DNA from: Allium sativum
Taxonomy: Eukaryota > Streptophyta > Magnoliopsida > Asparagales > Amaryllidaceae
Direction: 5' to 3'
DNA: 64,000 bases
Assembly (NCBI GenBank): GCA_030737875.1
Contig: CM060911.1
Span: forward strand, 55,174,001-55,238,000
Shown: positions 32,531 to 44,529 of the stretch, in pieces
How the letters are laid out: each line of letters begins with the position of its first letter
How positions within the stretch are numbered: position 1 is the stretch's first letter
Notes under the pieces: generated by a model
The model's input: the letters and a program-made list of their open reading frames with translations, nothing else
Databases searched by the model: none
Told to the model about the DNA's origin: nothing
Made by a program: the position numbers and the translations under genes

Positions 32531-35500
32531 AATTCAAATTGAATGGAAAACGAATTCAAATTGAATTGAAAGCGAATTGAATTGAATTCAAATTGAATTG
32601 AAATTTGAATTGAATATAAATGAATTTTAAAACGAATTTATAAAGAAAAATTCAATTTTGATTTGAATTGAAATGGAAGTCGAAATTGTTTTTGAAACGA
32701 ATTTAAAACTGTTTATATAATTCGTTTTAAATAGCAATCGACGAAATATATATTATATATATAATATAATGGCCTGAATAGAACGCGCCGCGCCGCGGCA
32801 GTTCGCGAATTTCGACCATTGACTTCGAACGGACATTGCGGGAGATCCGACCGTCGGATTCTCCTGAAACCGGAACCGTTGGGTTCGTATCGAAAAGAGC
32901 TTTCTAACGAATATTAGAAATTTGAAATCTAACGGTTGGATTTGGAATTATGTCCAAATCAAATTTGAAAAAGGTCGCCGTAAGTGCAGTTCGATGGCCA
33001 TTGATGGAAATCGACTGTACAGGCCTTGATAAAATTATTAAAAATAGTAATAATCTGTGTAAAAACATAAGAAATGATTTAGAAAGAATTGGGATGAAAA
33101 ACTCCATGTTTGAAAAGATAAAAATAGATTTTTATCGAAATAAACTAGTTTTGAACTAGAATTATAATTCTATTTTTTTTAAATAAATAAATTGAATTTG
33201 AAAAGGGTTTTAAAAATAACCAGAATTTCCAATGATTGCATTGGAGTGGATTTGAATCGAAATTGCCTTCGGAATATTTCGATGTTGGAATTCGTGATTA
33301 TACAGATGTTCTTATGGAAATTTGAAAGATATATATTTATATCGTTATTTCCAATACGGCATTTGTTAATCGTAGAATTTGATATTGAATATAACCTGAT
33401 ATATTTTCTATTCGGAGCCTTGTATTGAATATCAAATGTGATTTGGGTTTGTCGTGAATGGTGTCTTCACTAACACTGTTCTTGAACCCAGTTGAGAAAA
33501 GATTAAATCTTTTTATTTAGATTTAATGAAGTGTACCAATTAAATGATATTTAATTGAAATTGAATTGATATTGATTTTTGGGTTTATCGTGAACAGTGT
33601 TTTAAATAACACTCGTTCTTTAACCCGATAATTAATGGAATGTGACTTTGGGTTTATCGTGAACCGTGTTTTAAATGACACTGATTCTTTAACCAGTTAA
33701 CGATTAAAACTAAGTAGAGTTTTAATGAATCTTTAATTAGATTGAAAAGTTCGAGAATGGAGTATCACCAGTTTTACTCCAGGCGATAGTTAAATCTTTA
33801 ATTAGATTTAAACGTGAAATGGTAATTGAATTTACCGATAACACTGTGGTGTTAGATATGAAGTATTACCAGTTTTACTTCATGGGATGAATAGGTTGGG
33901 ATGGAAATTAAAATAAATGATTACTTCGGTAAGTTTCGCTAATCCCGACTAGTTTGAATTGGTATTCAAAAATAGATTAAAGAATAAATTTTAAAGAATT
34001 TATCTTTGATAAAATTAATGGGAACCTCTCCCTATGAATGTGAAATTTAGAAACTAACTGTCGGTTAGCCAAGCAGAATGGTTTTCTGGATATTGATCTG
34101 ATGTTGGTTTCGGCCTTCGGGGTTAATATTTGGGGAATTATTCTCTTGATTAATCTACGGTTAGTGACTGATGAATTGGAATGGGGCGTATGTTGTGTTT
34201 GTGTAACACTTATTTAAAATATACGCGAGTTATTCGGAAAGACCGGGTTTATCCCATTCTGAATAACTGATACGACGATAAGTCGAAGATGAAGACGATG
34301 GTCGAAGACCGGAGGTCTTCACGTCGTTTGGGTGATTACTGATGATCTTGATTGGGCTGTACACCCAAGAAGATGGAAACAGTTGGTGATCGTCCAGACG
34401 TACTTGGAGATCGATGGATATGCAGGGTACTAGGTGCCTCCGGTTTCGTTCAGACCCAGAACGGACTTGTAAATGGACTGTGTGTCTGACATTGGATTTT
34501 AGTCTGTGTGATTGATTTCTATTAAATATATATCTGTTTGGCGGCGGAGAATTTATTCTCTTGCTTAACGCCTTTCTCTGAGACGTACGAGCTCAGGGGT
34601 TATATACTGATGGATATCAAACGCATAGAGTGAATTGCCTGTATGGCATGCCTAAGTGACGAGTGATCAAGGCTTCTGCTGAAAAGCAAAGTCTTGTGGT
34701 TGATGATCGAAGCACGGCCTTTGTGGCGTAGCTTTGTGTAACGTTTACTTCGCGAGTTTCACACCCGGTATGAACCAAAAACGGGAGAGGACGTCAGGGA
34801 GGGCATGCGTTTCTTTCTAGCTAGAAGTGGCGTCAGTGGTTTTACACGCCCTGACGAGTTTGACTTACGTGGTTGTTGCTGTTGCGAGGCGCCTCGGTTT
34901 GATCGGACGATCCGGGTCCGATGGAGTCATTTAGTTGGCTCACCTACGCCCCATAGGGCGGGGAAACGCATGTTCAGGGTTTAAGTTTAATCCACATCGG
35001 TGGACTGGCCCTGAGGATCCAAGGGCCCACCTGAGTCTGGGTCCTGAGGCTCGGGCTAGACAGTCTCGAATCGGTTGAGGACTATCTTTTGCCTCGGTTC
35101 ATATATGGAAATCCAATTTCCAAATACGTGACATTTGCGGTTTTATTTGTAAACCTATATATGGTGACATGATATATGGTACCCATGCCGCCTATGATTG
35201 ATACTTATGATTTGAAGTTGTTTTATACACTATGCACTTATAATAGTATCAAATGATTTGTTTTAAACGTATCAAGCATCCTTTGGCTGTTATAAGGGAA
35301 AACCCTATCCCCCGGCTTGCGTTGCATTGTGTGATAGGACCTTGGTCTTATAACAGCTTCATTTTTCTTTATTTAGCATTGCACTGTTTGTTTTATGCAC
35401 TGGTATTCTTGGGAGGAAACCCGTTCCGTGTTATACGGCGTGGTCCCTTGATTTGCCTAACTTTAAAAATAAAGATTAATAATTGTTTTAGTTCTCACAC

Positions 35501-35888
35501 CGGTCCCATGACTGACCTGGAGTTTATTGTTTTAACCTAAACTCTGGGTGCCCCTATTTTGACACGGGCAGCTAGTAGTTTTGGTTTTGCAGATTTATAT
35601 TTACAGGATCCTGGTTTACAGCTGGAACGATATCCGGAAAGCTTTGTATCCGAATATCTCATTCTAGTTGTGTATTGTATTATTTTCCGCTGCTATGTAT
35701 TTAAATGTAATTTAAATCTCTGATATTTCTGTGTAATATTCATTTATACTCTGTATATTCCTGTAATCTGATGCATTGTTGTGATATACAGTGAAATGTT
35801 CTTCCGTGTGCGCTCTATTTTGTCGTGTTCTCAAAACAATTCGTTCTTTCTCTTCTCTTCGGAGGCAGGGGGAGTTCGGGTCGTCTCA

Positions 35889-36901
35889 TCGTGGTATCAG
35901 AGCTTTGGTTTACAAAGCAGAGAACAAGGCACATTAGAACCGTACGAAAGAATTCATCAGATATTGGATTAGCAATATCCAATGAGAGTGACTCGTTAGA
36001 GATGGGATCAGTAATATCCTAGAACGAGTGTGAAGAGTATATTTTTAAAGTAAAAACAAGTTTGTTTTGAAATTTAAATCAACTATTCGTATTTGATTAT
36101 TTATTCTATATTGATCGGGACAAATCCGATATATAAAGATTTTGCATATATGTCTTGCAAACGTGTATTCGAAGTTTTAATATACTGGATGGTTATAGGA
36201 TCATACTCTAGTGCCCGGGGATAATTCTGGTAACGGGGCACCGTCGCCAGTACGTATCTTCGAGTAACGAAAGTGAGATTTCTATAAGTTTCCATTAGAC
36301 TGGTGTGAGAACCGAAACTAGATAGGGCTTATTGTTGTGATTTGGCATCAAAAATCTGATTTTTGTATATGTATCAAAATTATGAATTTGAAACTCTAAT
36401 TCACTAATTGATTGATGTTTGTTTATTTGTTTACTAATTTTGAACCATTTAGCCTAATTATATCAAATATTGAACGATATTGAAAATTGGTCGCATTTGC
36501 TTGCATATACTTGTACTTACATTGAACAGGTCATAGCAAGGAGGCTAGAGCAGAGAATAAAATTTGTTTGCCCGACAAATAGGTACATGTTTACTACATA
36601 ATTTACTGTTTTGTTTGGGTGATGATGATTTTATGAGCCTATTGGCTAGCCGCTTGGCTTTTTCTTTTTCCTTTTGAGATCAGAAGGCCTATATGGCAAT
36701 TTCGGGATTTTCCCGTGGCTCCCGGTGCAGGGGAGGTTATGGCGAAATTTTTCGAAAATTTAGGGTGTTAGCCAAATTTTTGAAAATTCTCAGAAACTGA
36801 AAAGTTGGAGAATGGAAGCCAGATTGAACGTAGAGTTGAATGATCAAACCACTTTCGACTTTGTTCCTTTTCGGGGACGAAAAGTTTTAAGTGGGGGAGA
36901 T
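35889..36901 (+). mobile_element. Family C internal domain 1 (1,013 bp, noncoding)
   Basis: The domain starts TCG followed by the primer site TGGTATCAGAGC (35892-35903) and ends with the polypurine tract GTGGGGGAGAT (36891-36901). No gag or pol motif is present in any frame. The final ~180 bp, including GGAGGTTATGGCGAAATTTT and CGGGGACGAAAAGTTTTAAG, match the 3' end of the Gypsy-B internal domain. GCCCGACAAATAGGTA near 36576 also matches Gypsy-B (about 53104). This fits a gag-pol deletion that kept the replication signals. Confidence 0.85.
35892..35903 (+). other. tRNA primer-binding site, family C internal 1
   Basis: Exact TGGTATCAGAGC, three bases after the LTR end. Confidence 0.9.
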
Positions 36902-39900
36902 TGTAACAACCCGAAAATCTGGGCCAGTTTAAATTTTTTATTTTGGCAATTTTAGCGAATTTTGATTATTTAAAATGAATTATTTTAAATAATATCGACG
37001 AGAAATTTATTTTGAATGGAATTCGAACGTATATATTATATACGTCGTCGTTAGAATATAAATAATTATATATAATTATAAATAGAATTGAAAATGGCGC
37101 GGTAGTTCGATAATTCGATTTCAAACTTCAAATGAATGTACCGGGTGCAAAATAAACCGGATTTTAGTGAAACCAAAATAATGGATCTAATTGTGACTAT
37201 CTTTCCAATGAATCCGAAAAATCAAAATTTCATAGTGGGAATCAAAAGATAGGTCCATTTGAAAATTCTGAATAGTCGCTATGGAATTCAGGCCCTTAAA
37301 AATGGAAATTTTGCAAATGACCTCGGATTTCGACGAAACCACTTTTGTTGGGTCCGCAGTGTAAAGTTATTGCTAGGTTTCAAATTTCATAATTTTTCGA
37401 ATCAATATGTGAGCGTTGCAAAGGAAAACGCGTTTGACCAGTTTCAGTTGATTTTAATCGACTGGAAATTGGCCATTTTTCAAACGGTCTCAGAATTTGA
37501 CGAAACTAGTTTTGTTAGGACCGTATCGTCAATACGAAGCTAGAAAATATTTTTCAGGAATTTTTCTAGTTAGTATGTGACCCCGGTAAATTGAAATGCG
37601 CGTTCAAATTCAATATATAGAGTTATATGTTGATTTTAACGGAAACTGATTGTAACAGTCGAATCAGCTTACAATACTTATCCCATTGTGTTCGGAATGG
37701 GGGTAAAACGCTATGGACGACAGGCGGTGGGCCTCGTTTAGAGGTCGTATGTAAAAGTCAACTTTTTGCAATTAAATTAATTAAATTAAAATCCTCTCTC
37801 TCCTCACCCTCCTCCTTTAGCTTCTGCCCCCCCCCCCTCTTTACTTCAGTTCGATCCAATCCAGGAGAAAAAAAAAAGAGAAAGCAAAAATCGATCGCGC
37901 CTCTCGTTCGAAGCACCCACCGCCCTCGTTCGCCACCACCACCCCCCTACGGCGCCGCCTCACCTGATCGGAGCCCCAATCTCGAACACCCCCCTTTCCT
38001 TCGTCTGGAACCCGAGACCACCGCCCCTCTCAAAACCTGTGCCCTAGTTCCCCAAAACCACCCAACCCCGACGCTGGCCACCCGTCCGACCTGACGCGAC
38101 CCCCCCAGCCTCCCTGGCTCCGCCCGCGCAACCACCTGCAGCCTCGCCATCAGCGAGCGACGCCACCTTCGACCAACGCATCCATCTGCGAGCAGCCCCC
38201 TTCAACGTTCATGTGAGTTTTCAATTTGTTTATTTTTATATTTATTTGCTGATTTTTATGTAAAGGTTAGATTTAAAATAGAAAAGAAAAGACGATATTC
38301 TTAAAATAGAAAAGACGATATTTTTAAAATAGAAAAGACAATATTTTTAAAATAGAAAAGACGATATTTTTAAATAGAAAAGACGATATTTTGATATGAG
38401 TAGTGAAGTAAAAATATGATTTTTACTTCGAGAAAAATAAAAACTTTATTTTTGAAAAGGCGAAAACTTTATTTTTGAAAAGGCGAAAACTTTTTTTTTG
38501 AAAAGGCGAAATCTTTATATGAAGGCTAGCGTGATAAAAATATAATCTTTACTATATGAACATCGATGTGAAAATATAATTTTTTTCTATATTGAATAGC
38601 ATAGTAAAAATTAGATTTTTCTATATTGAATAGCATAGTAAAAATTAGATTTTTCTATGTTGAATAGCATAGTAAAAATTAGATTTTTCTATATTGAATA
38701 GCATAGTAAAAATTAGATTTTTCTATATTGAATAGCATAGTGAAAATTAGATTTTTCTATATTGAATAGCATAGTAAAAATTAGTTTTTTTTTTTCAATA
38801 TTGAATAGCATAGTAAAAATTAGATTTTTCTATATTGAATAGCATAGTAAAAATTAGTTTTTTTTCTATATTGAATAGCATAGTAAAAATTAGATTTTTC
38901 TATATTGAATAACGAAGTAAAAATTCGATTTTTATATATTGAATAACGAAGTAAAAATTCGATTTTTTTATATATGTAGTGGCTACGGGCAACGAAGTTG
39001 ACAAAGATGCAAGAACGACGAAGATTTCTATAAAAGAAGTGTCGTCAAGTTGGATAGCTATCGGTGAGAACTTCTCACCTTTCAATTTAATTATTCTAGT
39101 TATATATATACTAGGATGCAGAAGGTGTTTAGTAGCACCTGACACCCGTCATCCACAGACCATGGATGGCTTGTTTGTTAAATTGTTTGGTTGAATAGTT
39201 AGTTAGAATATTTGATTGAATGGAATGAATTTGATTGATGTGTGAATGGCGTGGGCCTTCATTAGACCGGGGATAAGGCTAGGCCTTGTCCCGTTTTTAG
39301 TATCGTGCCGTTATGCCGCCGAAATTTTCTAAAAATAAAAATATCATTTTTATTTATGAACTGAATAAAATTTCATGTGTTAAAATAAAATATTTGATCG
39401 TTAAAAATATAATTTTTAACGTGGAAGTGAATAAAATAAAATATTCATTCACAAACCAGACGGTTTGTTTATGTACACCTATTTGAAGGACATTGATTGG
39501 GACGATAAATTTTACACATCGCCCAACTGCACAAATAAAATATGTGTTTGATTGTTTGAAACCCCACACGGGTGTTAGGATGAAATTTGAAGTTCACTCA
39601 TCCTGATTGATTAAATATGTCGATCGATTGATTGGCAGGCTGTTATAAGCGTTAGATATCTATATTTGATGCTTATACAGTGTAGTGCACCTTGGTTGAT
39701 GGTTGATTATTTTTCAATGCTATTATATACGTGTGATGTATGAAAATCCATATAATTAATATTATATGGTGATTGATTGGGCCTCATTCCAATTTAGAAA
39801 ATAAAGAATATTATAAAATAAAGGTTCATGTGTTGACAGTACTCACCCGTTGAGATTAGTCATGAGTTGAACGAAATATTTTGATAATAACAACTATTTT

Positions 39901-42900
39901 GAAAAAGAAATATTTGAAATAGAATATTTGAAAATAGAAATATATGAAGCCGTGTTGATTAGATTGACGCCATTTTTGACGTGAACGATATTTATATCGA
40001 TTTTATTCATTTTGAAATGAATTGAATTGAAAACGATTTCGAAATGAATTGAATTGAAAACGATTTCGAAATGAATTGAATTGAAAACGATTTCGAAATG
40101 AATTGAATTGAAAACGATTTCGAAATGAAATGAATTGAAAACGAATTCAAATTGAATGGAAAACGAATTCAAATTGAATTGAAAGCGAATTGAATTGAAT
40201 TCAAATTGAATTGAAATTTGAATTGAATATAAATGAATTTTAAAACGAATTTATAAAGAAAAATTCAATTTTGATTTGAATTGAAATGGAAGTCGAAATT
40301 GTTTTTGAAACGAATTTAAAACTATTTATATAATTCGTTTTAAATAGCAATCGACGAAATATATATTATATATATTATATATATAATATAATGGCCTGAA
40401 TAGAACGCGCCGCGCCGCGGTAGTTCGCGAATTTCGACCATTGACTTCGAACGGACATTGCGGGAGATCCGACCGTCGGATTCTCCTGAAACCGGAACCG
40501 TTGGGTTCGTATCGAAAAGAGATTTCTAACGAATATTAGAAATTTGAAATCTAATGGTTGGATTTGGAATTATGTCCAAATCAAATTTGAAAAAGGTCGC
40601 CGTAAGTGCAGTTCGATGGCCATTGATGGAAATCGACTGTACAGGCCTTGATAAAATTATTAAAAATAGTAATAATCTGTGTAAAATCATAAGAAATGAT
40701 TTAGAAAGAATTGGGATGAAAAACTCCATGTTTGAAAAGATAAAAATAGATTTTTATCGAAATAAACTAGTTTTGAACTAGAATTATAATTCTATTTTTT
40801 TTTTAAATAAATAAATTGAATTTGAAAAGGGTTTTAAAAATAACCAGAATTTCCAATGATTGCATTGGAGTGGATTTGAATCGAAATTGCCTTCGGAATA
40901 TTTCGATGTTGGAATTCGTGATTATACAGATGTTCTTATGGAAATTTGAAAGATATATATTTATATCGTTATTTCCAATACGGCATTTGTTAATCGTAGA
41001 ATTTGATATTGAATATAACCTGATATATTTTCTATTCGGAGCCTTGTATTGAATATCAAATGTGATTTGGGTTTGTCGTGAATGGTGTCTTCACTAACAC
41101 TGTTCTTGAACCCAGTTGAGAAAAGATTAAATCTTTTTATTTAGATTTAATGAAGTGTACCAATTAAATGATATTTAATTGAAATTGAATTGATATTGAT
41201 TTTTGGGTTTATCGTGAACAGTGTTTTAAATAACACTCGTTCTTTAACCCGATAATTAATGGAATGTGACTTTGGGTTTATCGTGAACCGTGTTTTAAAT
41301 GACACTGATTCTTTAACCCAGTTAACGATTAAAACTAAGTGGAGTTTTAATGAATCTTTAATTAGATTGAAAAGATCGAGAATGGAGTATCACCAGTTTT
41401 ACTCCAGGCGATAGTTAAATCTTTAATTAGATTTAAACGTGAAATGGTAATTGAATTTACCGATAACACTGTGGTGTTAGATATGAAGTATTACCAGTTT
41501 TACTTCATGGGATGAATAGGTTGGGATTGGGAAATTAAAATAAATGATTACTTCGGTAAGGTTCGCTAATCCCGACTAGTTTGAATTGGTATTCAAAAAT
41601 AGATTAAAGAATAAATTTTAAAGAATTTATCTTTGATAAAATTAATGGGAACCTCTCCCTATGAATGTGAAATTTAGAAACTAACTGTCGGTTAGCCAAG
41701 CAGAATGGTTTTCTGGATATTGATCTGATGTTGGTTTCGGCCTTCGGGGTTAATATTTGGGGAATTATTCTCTTGATTAATCTACGGTTAGTGACTGATG
41801 AATTGGAATGGGGCGTATGTTGTGTTTGTGTAACACTTATTTAAAATATACGCGAGTTATTCGGAAAGACCGGGTTTATCCCATTCTGAATAACTGATAC
41901 GACGATAAGTCGAAGATGAAGACGATGGTCGAAGACCGGAGGTCTTCACGTCGTTTGGGTGATTACTGATGATCTTGATTGGGCTGTACACCCAAGAAGA
42001 TGGAAACAGTTGGTGATCGTCCAGACGTACTTGGAGATCGATGGATATGCAGGGTACTAGGTGCCTCCGGTTTCGTTCAGACCCAGAACGGACTTGTAAA
42101 TGGACTGTGTGTCTGACATTGGATTTTAGTCTGTGTGATTGATTTCTATTAAATATATATCTGTTTGGCGGCGGAGAATTTATTCTCTTGCTTAACGCCT
42201 TTCTCTAAGACGTACGAGCTCAGGGGTTATATACTGATGGATATCAAACGCATAGAGTGAATTGCCTGTATGGCATGCCTAAGTGGCGAGTGATCAAGGC
42301 TTCTGCTGAAAAGCAAAGTCTTGTGGTTGATGATCGAAGCACGGCCTTTGTGGCGTAGCTTTGTGTAACGTTTACTTCGCAAGTTTCACACCCGGTATGA
42401 ACCAAAAACGGGAGAGGATGTCAGGGAGGGCATGCGTTTCTTTCTAGCTAGAAGTGGCGTCAGTGGTTTTACACGCCCTGACGAGTTTGACTTATGTGGT
42501 TGTTGCTGTTGCGAGGCGCCTCGGTTTGATCGGACGATCCGGGTCCGATGGAGTCATTTAGTTGGCTCACCTACGCCCCATAGGGCGGGGAAACGCATGT
42601 TCAGGGTTTAAGTTTAATCCACATCGGTGGACTGGCCCTGAGGATCCAAGGGCCCACCTGAGTCTGGGTCCTGAGGCTCGGGCTAGACAGTCTCGAATCG
42701 GTTGAGGACTATCTTTTGCCTCGGTTCATATATGGAAATCCAATTTCCAAATACGTGACATTTGCGGTTTTATTTGTAAACCTATATATGGTGACATGAT
42801 ATATGGTACCCATGCCGTCTATGATTGATACTTATGATTTGAAGTTGTTTTATACACTATGCACTTATAATAGTATCAAATGATTTGTTTTAAACGTATC

Positions 42901-43516
42901 AAGCATCCTTTGGCTGTTATAAGGGAAAACCCTATCCCCCGGCTTGCGTTGCATTGTGTGATAGGACCTTGGTCTTATAACAGCTTCATTTTTCTTTATT
43001 TAGCATTGCACTGTTTGTTTTATGCACTGGTATTCTTGGGAGGAAACCCGTTCCGTGTTATACGGCGTGGTCCCTTGATTTGCCTAACTTTAAAAATAAA
43101 GATTAATAATTGTTTTAGTTCTCACACCGGTCCCATGACTGACCTGGAGTTTATTGTTTTAACCTAAACTCTGGGTGCCCCTATTTTGACACAGGCAGCT
43201 AGTAGTTTTGGTTTTGCAGATTTATATTTACAGGATCCTGGTTTACAGCTGGAACGATATCCGGAAAGCTTTGTATCCGAATATCTCATTCTAGTTGTGT
43301 ATTGTATTATTTTCCGCTGCTATGTATTTAAATGTAATTTAAATCTCTGATATTTCTGTGTAATATTCATTTATACTCTGTATATTCCTGTAATCTGATG
43401 CATTGTTGTGATATACAGTGAAATGTTCTTCCGTGTGCGCTCTATTTTGTCGTGTTCTCAAAACAATTCGTTCTTTCTCTTCTCTTCGGAGGCGGGGGGG
43501 AGTTCGGGTCGTCTCA
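36902..43516 (+). repeat. Family C LTR2 (6,615 bp), apparently chimeric
   Basis: It shares the 18 bp near its start, the shorter C-rich patch, the five-copy 27 bp array and many single-base variants with LTR3 up to about 42495. From about 42535 to the end it shares variants with LTR1 instead. This is the pattern expected if unequal crossing-over joined a 3' LTR to a 5' LTR. Confidence 0.85.
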
Positions 43517-44529
43517 TCGTGGTATCAGAGCTTTGGTTTACAAAGCAGAGAACAAGGCACATTAGAACCGTACGAAAGAATTCATCAGATATTGGATTAG
43601 CAATATCCAATGAGAGTGACTCGTTAGAGATGGGATCAGTAATATCCTAGAACGAGTGTGAAGAGTATATTTTTAAAGTAAAAACAAGTTTGTTTTGAAA
43701 TTTAAATCAACTATTCGTATTTGATTATTTATTCTATATTGATCGGGACAAATCCGATATATAAAGATTTTGCATATATGTCTTGCAAACGTGTATTCGA
43801 AGTTTTAATATACTGGATGGTTATAGGATCATACTCTAGTGCCCGGGGATAATTCTGGTAACGGGGCACCGTCGCCAGTACGTATCTTCGAGTAACGAAA
43901 GTGAGATTTCTATAAGTTTCCATTAGACTGGTGTGAGAACCGAAACTAGATAGGGCTTATTGTTGTGATTTGGCATCAAAAATCTGATTTTTGTATATGT
44001 ATCAAAATTATGAATTTGAAACTCTAATTCACTAATTGATTGATGTTTGTTTATTTGTTTACTAATTTTGAACCATTTAGCCTAATTATATCAAATATTG
44101 AACGATATTGAAAATTGGTCGCATTTGCTTGCATATACTTGTACTTACATTGAACAGGTCATAGCAAGGAGGCTAGAGCAGAGAATAAAATTTGTTTGCC
44201 CGACAAATAGGTACATGTTTACTACATAATTTACTGTTTTGTTTGGGTGATGATGATTTTATGAGCCTATTGGCTAGCCGCTTGGCTTTTTCTTTTTCCT
44301 TTTGAGATCAGAAGGCCTATATGGCAATTTCGGGATTTTCCCGTGGCTCCCGGTGCAGGGGAGGTTATGGCGAAATTTTTCGAAAATTTAGGGTGTTAGC
44401 CAAATTTTTGAAAATTCTCAGAAACTGAAAAGTTGGAGAATGGAAGCCAGATTGAACGTAGAGTTGAATGATCAAACCACTTTCGACTTTGTTCCTTTTC
44501 GGGGACGAAAAGTTTTAAGTGGGGGAGAT
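43517..44529 (+). mobile_element. Family C internal domain 2 (1,013 bp, noncoding)
   Basis: By eye identical to internal domain 1, with the primer site at 43520-43531 and polypurine tract at 44519-44529. Identity of the internals alongside LTR differences fits a duplication younger than the original insertion. Confidence 0.85.
43520..43531 (+). other. tRNA primer-binding site, family C internal 2
   Basis: Exact TGGTATCAGAGC, three bases after LTR2. Confidence 0.9.

Larger units (their letters stand above)
29320..35888 (+). repeat. Family C LTR1 (6,569 bp)
   Basis: The LTR runs from TGTAACAACC to GTCGTCTCA, directly before the primer site. Compared with LTR2 and LTR3 it lacks ~18 bp near its start (after GGGC), has an extra ~14 bp near 30382, and has six rather than five 27 bp repeats. 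No protein gene is supported; the small open frames repeat unchanged in all copies only because the copies are nearly identical. Confidence 0.9.

Noticed and set aside
32254..32559. Antisense frame encoding a repeated NSIHFEIVF peptide
   Set aside because: It is the translation of the 27 bp tandem repeat, and no protein features exist outside the repeat. The frame is kept only because 27 is a multiple of three.
37627..38094. 155-codon frame over the C-rich LTR patch
   Set aside because: GC-rich, low-complexity translation with Pro/Ser/Arg runs. It starts upstream of the putative transcription start and is out of frame or different in LTR1.
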